From: Allodiplogaster sudhausi
Lineage: Eukaryota; Nematoda; Chromadorea; Rhabditida; Diplogasteridae
Length of the DNA stretch: 64,000 nucleotides
Direction: 5' to 3'
Assembly (NCBI GenBank): GCA_945643635.1
Contig: CALZFC010000080.1
Coordinates: 799,501 to 863,500, forward strand
The notes under the pieces were generated by a model. It did no database searches. It was not told the origin of the DNA and was given only the letters and a program-made list of their open reading frames with translations. Made by a program: the position numbers and the translations under genes. Shown piece after piece: positions 55,450 to 64,000 of the stretch. How positions within the stretch are numbered: position 1 is the first letter of the stretch; each line of letters begins with the position of its first letter.

Positions 55450-58400
55450 CCCTCCCTCTATCTCTCTATCTCTCTACTCTCCCTCCCTCCCTCTATCTCT
55501 CTATCTCTCTACTCTCCCTCCCTCCCTCTATCTCTCTATCTCTCTACTCTCCCTCCCTCCCTCTATCTCTCTATCTCTCTACTCTCCCTCCCTCCCTCTA
55601 TCTCTCTATCTCTCTACTCTCCCTCCCTCCCTCTATCTCTCTATCTCTCTACTCTCCCTCCCTCCCTCTATCTCTCTATCTCTCTACTCTCCCTCCCTCC
55701 CTCTATCTCTCTATCTCTCTACTCTCCCTCCCTCCCTCTATCTCTCTATCTCTCTACTCTCCCTCCCTCCCTCTATCTCTCTATCTCTCTACTCTCCCTC
55801 CCTCCCTCTATCTCTCTATCTCTCTACTCTCCCTCCCTCCCTCTATCTCTCTATCTCTCTACTCTCCCTCCCTCCCTCTATCTCTCTATCTCTCTACTCT
55901 CCCTCCCTCCCTCTATCTCTCTATCTCTCTACTCTCCCTCCCTCCCTCTATCTCTCTATCTCTCTACTCTCCCTCCCTCCCTCTATCTCTCTATCTCTCT
56001 ACTCTCCCTCCCTCCCTCTATCTCTCTATCTCTCTACTCTCCCTCCCTCCCTCTATCTCTCTATCTCTCTACTCTCCCTCCCTCCCTCTATCTCTCTATC
56101 TCTCTACTCTCCCTCCCTCCCTCTATCTCTCTATCTCTCTACTCTCCCTCCCTCCCTCTATCTCTCTATCTCTCTACTCTCCCTCCCTCCCTCTATCTCT
56201 CTATCTCTCTACTCTCCCTCCCTCCCTCTATCTCTCTATCTCTCTACTCTCCCTCCCTCCCTCTATCTCTCTATCTCTCTACTCTCCCTCCCTCCCTCTA
56301 TCTCTCTATCTCTCTACTCTCCCTCCCTCCCTCTATCTCTCTATCTCTCTACTCTCCCTCCCTCCCTCTATCTCTCTATCTCTCTACTCTCCCTCCCTCC
56401 CTCTATCTCTCTATCTCTCTACTCTCCCTCCCTCCCTCTATCTCTCTATCTCTCTACTCTCCCTCCCTCCCTCTATCTCTCTATCTCTCTACTCTCCCTC
56501 CCTCCCTCTATCTCTCTATCTCTCTACTCTCCCTCCCTCCCTCTATCTCTCTTTCTCTCTACTCTCCCTCCCTCCCTCTATCTCTCTATCTCTCTACTCT
56601 CCCTCCCTCCCTCTATCTCTCTATCTCTCTACTCTCCCTCCCTCCCTCTATCTCTCTATCTCTCTACTCTCCCTCCCTCCCTCTATCTCTCTATCTCTCT
56701 ACTCTCCCTCCCTCCCTCTATCTCTCTATCTCTCTACTCTCCCTCCCTCCCTCTATCTCTCTATCTCTCTACTCTCCCTCCCTCCCTCTATCTCTCTATC
56801 TCTCTACTCTCCCTCCCTCCCTCTATCTCTCTATCTCTCTACTCTCCCTCCCTCCCTCTATCTCTCTATCTCTCTACTCTCCCTCCCTCCCTCTATCTCT
56901 CTATCTCTCTACTCTCCCTCCCTCCCTCTATCTCTCTATCTCTCTACTCTCCCTCCCTCCCTCTATCTCTCTATCTCTCTACTCTCCCTCCCTCCCTCTA
57001 TCTCTCTATCTCTCTACTCTCCCTCCCTCCCTCTATCTCTCTATCTCTCTACTCTCCCTCCCTCCCTCTATCTCTCTATCTCTCTACTCTCCCTCCCTCC
57101 CTCTATCTCTCTATCTCTCTACTCTCCCTCCCTCCCTCTATCTCTCTATCTCTCTACTCTCCCTCCCTCCCTCTATCTCTCTATCTCTCTACTCTCCCTC
57201 CCTCCCTCTATCTCTCTATCTCTCTACTCTCCCTCCCTCCCTCTATCTCTCTATCTCTCTACTCTCCCTCCCTCCCTCTATCTCTCTATCTCTCTACTCT
57301 CCCTCCCTCCCTCTATCTCTCTATCTCTCTACTCTCCCTCCCTCCCTCTATCTCTCTATCTCTCTACTCTCCCTCCCTCCCTCTATCTCTCTATCTCTCT
57401 ACTCTCCCTCCCTCCCTCTATCTCTCTATCTCTCTACTCTCCCTCGCTCCCTCTATCTCTCTATCTCTCTACTCTCCCTCGCTCCCTCTATCTCTCTATC
57501 TCTCTACTCTCCCTCCCTCCCTCTATCTCTCTATCTCTCTACTCTCCCTCCCTCCCTCTATCTCTCTATCTCTCTACTCTCCCTCCCTCCCTCTATCTCT
57601 CTATCTCTCTACTCTCTACTCTCCCTCTCCTCCCTCCCTCCCTCTATCTCTCTATCTCTCTACTCTCCCTCCCTCCCTCTATCTCTCTATCTCTCTACTC
57701 TCCCTCCCTCCCTCTATCTCTCTATCTCTCTACTCTCCCTCCCTCCCTCTATCTCTCTATCTCTCTACTCTCCCTCCCTCCCTCTATCTCTCTATCTCTC
57801 TACTCTCCCTCCCTCCCTCTATCTCTCTATCTCTCTACCTCCCTCCCTCTCTCTCTCTCTCTATCTCTCTACTCTCCCTCCCTCCCTCTATCTCTCTATC
57901 TCTCTACTCTCCCTCCCTCCCTCTATCTCTCTATCTCTCTACTCTCCCTCCCTCCCTCTATCTCTCTATCTCTCTACTCTCCCTCCCTCCCTCTATCTCT
58001 CTATCTCTCTACTCTCCCTCCCTCCCTCTATCTCTCTATCTCTCTACTCTCCCTCCCTCCCTCTATCTCTCTATCTCTCTACTCTCTCCTCCCTCCCTCT
58101 ATCTCTCTATCTCTCTACTCTCCCTCCCTCCCTCTATCTCTCTATCTCTCTACTCTCCCCCCTCCCTCTATCTCTCTATCTCTCTACTCTCCCTCCCTCC
58201 CTCTATCTCTCTATCTCTCTACTCCCCCCCTCCCTCCCTCTCTATCTCTCTATCTCTCTACTCTCCCTCCCTCCCTCTATCTCTCTATCTCTCTACTCTC
58301 CCTCCCTCCCTCTATCTCTCTATCTCTCTACTCTCCCTCCCTCCCTCTATCTCTCTATCTCTCTACTCTCCCTCCCTCCCTCTATCTCTCTATCTCTCTA

Positions 58401-61400
58401 CTCTCCCTCCCTCCCTCTATCTCTCTATCTCTCTACTCTCCCTCCCTCCCTCTATCTCTCTATCTCTCTACTCTCCCTCCCTCCCTCTATCTCTCTATCT
58501 CTCTACTCTCCCTCCCTCCCTCTATCTCTCTATCTCTCTACTCTCCCTCCCTCCCTCTATCTCTCTATCTCTCTACTCTCCCTCCCTCCCTCTATCTCTC
58601 TATCTCTCTACTCTCCCTCCCTCCCTCTATCTCTCTATCTCTCTACTCTCCCTCCCTCCCTCTATCTCTCTATCTCTCTACTCTCCCTCCCTCCCTCTAT
58701 CTCTCTATCTCTCTACTCTCCCTCCCTCCCTCTATCTCTCTATCTCTCTACTCTCCCTCCCTCCCTCTATCTCTCTATCTCTCTACTCTCCCTCCCTCCC
58801 TCTATCTCTCTATCTCTCTACTCTCCCTCCCTCCCTCTATCTCTCTATCTCTCTACTCTCCCTCCCTCCCTCTATCTCTCTATCTCTCTACTCTCCCTCC
58901 CTCCCTCTATCTCTCTATCTCTCTACTCTCCCTCCCTCCCTCTATCTCTCTATCTCTCTACTCTCCCTCCCTCCCTCTATCTCTCTATCTCTCTACTCTC
59001 CCTCCCTCCCTCTATCTCTCTATCTCTCTACTCTCCCTCTACTCTCCTCCTCTCTCTCTCCCTCTATCCCTCTCTCTATCTCTCTATCTCCTACCCTCCC
59101 TCCCTCTATCTCTCTATCTCTCTACTCTCCCTCCCTCCCTCTATCTCTCTATCTCTCTACTCTCCCTCCCTCCCTCTATCTCTCTATCTCTCTACTCTCC
59201 CTCCCTCCCTCTATCTCTCTATCTCTCTACTCTCCCTCCCTCCCTCTATCTCTCTATCTCTCTACTCTCCCTCCCTCCCTCTATCTCTCTATCTCTCTAC
59301 TCTCCCTCCCTCCCTCTATCTCTCTATCTCTCTACTCTCCCTCCCTCCCTCTATCTCTCTATCTCTCTACTCTCCCTCCCTCCCTCTATCTCTCTATCTC
59401 TCTACTCTCCCTCCCTCCCTCTATCTCTCTATCTCTCTACTCTCCCTCCCTCCCTCTATCTCTCTATCTCTCTACTCTCCCTCCCTCCCTCTATCTCTCT
59501 ATCTCTCTACTCTCCCTCCCTCCCTCTATCTCTCTATCTCTCTACTCTCCCTCCCTCCCTCTATCTCTCTATCTCTCTACTCTCCCTCCCTCCCTCTATC
59601 TCTCTATCTCTCTACTCTCCCTCCCTCCCTCTATCTCTCTATCTCTCTACTCTCCCTCCCTCCCTCTATCTCTCTATCTCTCTACTCTCCCTCCCTCCCT
59701 CTATCTCTCTATCTCTCTACTCTCCCCTCCCTCCCTCTATCTCTCTATCTCTCTACTCTCCCTCCCTCCCTCTATCTCTCTATCTCTCTACTCTCCCTCC
59801 CTCCCTCTATCTCTCTATCTCTCTACTCTCCCTCCCTCCCTCTATCTCTCTATCTCTCTACTCTCCCTCCCTCCCTCTATCTCTCTATCTCTCTACTCTC
59901 CCTCCCTCCCTCTATCTCTCTATCTCTCTACTCTCCCTCCCCTCCCTCTATCTCTCTATCTCTCTACTCTCCCTCCCTCCCTCTATCTCTCTATCTCTCT
60001 ACTCTCCCTCCCTCCCCTCTATCTCTCTATCTCTCTACTCTCCCTCCCTCCCTCTATCTCTCTATCTCTCTACTCTCCCTCCCTCCCTCTATCTCTCTAT
60101 CTCTCTACTCTCCCTCCCTCCCTCTATCTCTCTATCTCTCTACTCTCCCTCCCTCCCTCTATCTCTCTATCTCTCTACTCTCCCTCCCTCCCTCTATCTC
60201 TCTATCTCTCTACTCTCCCTCCCTCCCTCTATCTCTCTATCTCTCTACTCTCCCTCCCTCCCTCTATCTCTCTATCTCTCTACTCTCCCTCCCTCCCTCT
60301 ATCTCTCTATCTCTCTACTCTCCCTCCCTCCCTCTATCTCTCTATCTCTCTACTCTCCCTCCCTCCCTCTATCTCTCTATCTCTCTACTCTCCCTCCCTC
60401 CCTCTATCTCTCTATCTCTCTACTCTCCCTCCCTCCCTCTATCTCTCTATCTCTCTACTCTCCCTCCCTCCCTCTATCTCTCTATCTCTCTACTCTCCCT
60501 CCCTCCCTCTCTCTCTCTATCTCTCTACTCTCCCTCCCTCCCTCTATCTCTCTATCTCTCTACTCTCCCTCCCTCCCTCTATCTCTCTATCTCTCTACTC
60601 TCCCTCCCTCCCTCTATCTCTCTATCTCTCTACTCTCCCTCCCTCCCTCTATCTCTCTATCTCTCTACTCTCCCTCCCTCCCTCTATCTCTCTATCTCTC
60701 TACTCTCCCTCCCTCCCTCTATCTCTCTATCTCTCTACTCTCCCTCCCTCCCTCTATCTCTCTATCTCTCTACTCTCCCTCCCTCCCTCTATCTCTCTAT
60801 CTCTCTACTCTCCCTCCCTCCCTCTATCTCTCTATCTCTCTACTCTCCCTCCCTCCCTCTATCTCTCTATCTCTCTACTCTCCCTCCCTCCCTCTATCTC
60901 TCTATCTCTCTACTCTCCCTCCCTCCCTCTATCTCTCTATCTCTCTACTCTCCCTCCCTCCCTCTATCTCTCTATCTCTCTACTCTCCCTCCCTCCCTCT
61001 ATCTCTCTATCTCTCTACTCTCCCTCCCTCCCTCTATCTCTCTATCTCTCTACTCTCCCTCCCTCCCTCTATCTCTCTATCTCTCTACTCTCCCTCCCTC
61101 CCTCTATCTCTCTATCTCTCTACTCTCCCTCCCTCCCTCTATCTCTCTATCTCTCTACTCTCCCTCCCTCCCTCTATCTCTCTATCTCTCTACTCTCCCT
61201 CCCTCCCTCTATCTCTCTATCTCTCTACTCTCTCCTCCCTCCCTCTATCTCTCTATCTCTCTACTCTCCCTCCCTCCCTCTATCTCTCTATCTCTCTACT
61301 CTCCCTCCCTCCCTCTATCTCTCTATCTCTCTACTCTCCCTCCCTCCCTCTATCTCTCTATCTCTCTACTCTCCCTCCCTCCCTCTATCTCTCTATCTCT

Positions 61401-64000
61401 CTACTCTCCCTCCCTCCCTCTATCTCTCTATCTCTCTACTCTCCCTCCCTCCCTCTATCTCTCTATCTCTCTACTCTCCCTCCCTCCCTCTATCTCTCTA
61501 TCTCTCTACTCTCCCTCCCTCCCTCTATCTCTCTATCTCTCTACTCTCCCCTCCCTCCCTCTATCTCTCTATCTCTCTACTCTCCCTCCCTCCCTCTATC
61601 TCTCTATCTCTCTACTCTCCCTCCCTCCCTCTATCTCTCTATCTCTCTACTCTCCCTCCCTCCCTCTATCTCTCTATCTCTCTACTCTCCCTCCCTCCCT
61701 CTATCTCTCTATCTCTCTACTCTCCCTCCCTCCCTCTATCTCTCTATCTCTCTACTCTCCCTCCCTCCCTCTATCTCTCTATCTCTCTACTCTCCTCCCC
61801 TCCCTCTATCTCTCTATCTCTCTACTCTCCCTCCCTCCCTCTATCTCTCTATCTCTCTACTCTCCCTCCCTCCCTCTATCTCTCTATCTCTCTACTCTCC
61901 CTCCCTCCCTCTATCTCTCTATCTCTCTACTCTCCCTCCCTCCCTCTATCTCTCTATCTCTCCTACTCTCCCTCCCTCCCTCTATCTCTCTATCTCTCTA
62001 CTCTCCCTCCCTCCCTCTATCTCTCTATCTCTCTACTCTCCCTCCCTCCCTCTATCTCTCTATCTCTCTACTCTCCCTCCCTCCCTCTATCTCTCTATCT
62101 CTCTACTCTCCCTCCCTCCCTCTATCTCTCTATCTCTCTACTCTCCCTCCCTCCCTCTATCTCTCTATCTCTCTACTCTCCCTCCCTCCCTCTATCTCTC
62201 TATCTCTCTACTCTCCCTCCCTCCCTCTATCTCTCTATCTCTCTACTCTCCCCCTTCCCTCCCTCCCTCCTCTATCTCTCTATCTCTCTACTCTCCCTCC
62301 CTCCCTCTATCTCTCTATCTCTCTACTCTCCCTCCCTCCCTCTATCTCTCTATCTCTCTACTCTCCCTCCCTCCCTCTATCTCTCTATCTCTCTACTCTC
62401 CTCCCTCCCTCTATCTCTCTATCTCTCTACTCTCCCTCCCTCCTCTATCTCTCTATCTCTCTACTCTCCCTCCCTCCCTCTATCTCTCTATCTCTCTACT
62501 CTCCCTCCCTCCCTCTATCTCTCTATCTCTCTACTCTCCCTCCCTCCCTCTATCTCTCTATCTCTCTACTCTCCCTCCCTCCCTCTATCTCTCTATCTCT
62601 CTACTCTTCCTCCCTCCCTCTATCTCTCTATCTCTCTACTCTCCCCTCCCTCCCTCTATCTCTATCTCTCTACTCTCCCTCCCTCCCTCTATCTCTCTAT
62701 CTCTCTACTCTCCCTCCCTCCCTCTATCTCTCTATCTCTCTACTCCTCCCTCCCTCCCTCTATTCTCTCTATCTCTCTACTCTCCCTCCCTCCCTCTATC
62801 TCTCTATCTCTCTACTCTCCCTCCCTCCCTCTATCTCTCTATCTCTCTACTCTCCCTCCCTCCCTCTATCTCTCTATCTCTCTACTCTCCCTCCCTCCCT
62901 CTATCTCTCTATCTCCTCTACTCTCCCTCCCTCCCTCTATCTCTCTATCTCTCTACTCTCCCTCCCTCCCTCTATCTCTCTATCTCTCTACTCTCCCTCC
63001 CTCCCTCTATCTCTCTATCTCTCTACTCTCCCTCCCTCCCTCTATCTCTCTATCTCTCTACTCTCCTTCCCTCCCTCTATCTCTCTATCTCTCTCTCTCT
63101 CCCTTCTCCTCCTACTCTCCCTCCCTCTATCTCTCTATCTCTCTACTCTCCCTCCCTCCCTCTATCTCTCTATCTCTTCTACTCTCCCTCCCTCCCTCTA
63201 TCTCTCTATCTCTCTACTCTCCCTCCCTCCCTCTATCTCTCTATCTCTCTACTCTCCCTCCCTCCCTCTATCTCTCTATCTCTCTACTCTCCCTCCCTCC
63301 CTCTATCTCTCTATCTCTCTACTCTCCCTCCCTCTCTCGTTCCCCTCCCTCTACTCCCTCTATCTCTCTATCTCTCTACTCTCCCTCCCTCCCTCTATCT
63401 CTCTATCTCTCTACTCTCCCTCCCTCCCTCTATCTCTCTATCTCTCTACTCTCCCTCCCTCCTCTATCTCTCTATCTCTCTACTCTCCCCTCCCTCCCTC
63501 TATCTCTCTATCTCTCTACTCTCCCTCCCTCCCTCTATCTCTCTATCTCTCTACTCTCCCTCCCTCCCCTCTATCTCTCTATCTCTCTACTCTCCTCCTC
63601 CTCTATCTCTCTATCTCTCTACTCTCCCTCCCCTCCCTCTATCTCTCTATCTCTCTACTCTCCCTCCCTCCCTCTATCTCTCTATCTCTCTACTCTCCCT
63701 CCCTCCCTCTATCTCTCTATCTCTCTACTCTCCCTCCCTCCCTCTATCTCTCTATCTCTCTACTCTCCCTCCCTCCCTCTATCTCTCTATCTCTCTACTC
63801 TCCTCTCCTCCCTCTATCCTCTCTATCTCTCTACTCTCCTCCCTCCCTCTATCTCTCTATCTCTCTACTCTCCCTCCCTCCCTCTATCTCTCTATCTCTC
63901 TACTCTCCCTCCCTCCCTCTATCTCTCTATCTCTCTACTCTCCCTCCCTCCCTCTATCTCTCTATCTCTCTACTCTCCCTCCCTCCCTCTATCTCTCTAT
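55450..64000 (+). repeat. 35-bp pyrimidine-rich satellite array (about 244 copies)
   Basis: The unit is CTCCCTCCCTCCCTCTATCT followed by CTCTATCTCTCTACT, 35 bp long. It contains no G and only three A on this strand. It starts in CT-rich sequence near 55450 and runs to the window end. The first 2 kb is essentially uniform (one A-to-T near 56553, two C-to-G near 57446-57481). From about 57616 onward there are many 1-20 bp indels, denser toward the right. There is no reading frame of interest. The strand bias makes it a candidate for triplex (H-DNA) formation. Confidence 0.97.

Overview
This is eukaryotic, intron-rich DNA, most likely from a nematode. The 3' splice sites are short T-runs ending in TTTCAG. 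Several reading frames have such a site only 0-11 nt before their ATG, as expected for spliced-leader trans-splicing. A 5S-rRNA-like fragment at 42.1 kb resembles the nematode form as I recall it, and the two membrane-tailed paralogues at 29-35 kb look like the nematode CUB-like family. The species is not identifiable by reading alone. No bacterial operon, CRISPR array, rRNA operon or convincing tRNA was seen.

Layout. 1-14.4 kb: 240 copies of a 60-bp coding unit, open from the window edge; two further exons end the giant protein at 15,197. 15.26-18.75 kb: a recent 1.67-kb tandem duplication (2.1 copies). 18.75-29 kb: sparse. It holds a possible 40-residue secreted peptide and the first of two neuropeptide-precursor genes (minus strand). 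29.3-35.0 kb: two tandem paralogous genes (plus strand) with signal peptides, a CUB-like C-terminal region and hydrophobic tails, and near-identical exon plans. 35.8 kb: a microRNA-like hairpin. 37.6-39.7 kb: the second neuropeptide precursor (minus strand). 41.5-49.6 kb: a BACK/kelch-repeat gene whose third exon is split by a ~5-kb element (41,870-46,844). The element has 20-bp inverted ends and a TA target duplication, and carries a 5S-like fragment, a transposon-type protein remnant and an intact-looking coiled-coil gene. Arms of a ~220-bp inverted repeat flank the kelch locus (40.77 and 50.2 kb). 51.0-54.2 kb: a small Lys/Glu-rich gene, then a gene with three duplicated exons whose product ends in a polybasic CaaX motif. 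55.45 kb to the end: a pyrimidine-rich 35-bp satellite.

The genes do not form one pathway. The strongest themes are repeat expansion (coding and non-coding), local duplication (1.67-kb unit, CUB-like pair, neuropeptide pair, exon triplication) and transposition into a gene. Exon boundaries were derived by matching splice sites, phase and paralogue alignment by eye; no computation was run.
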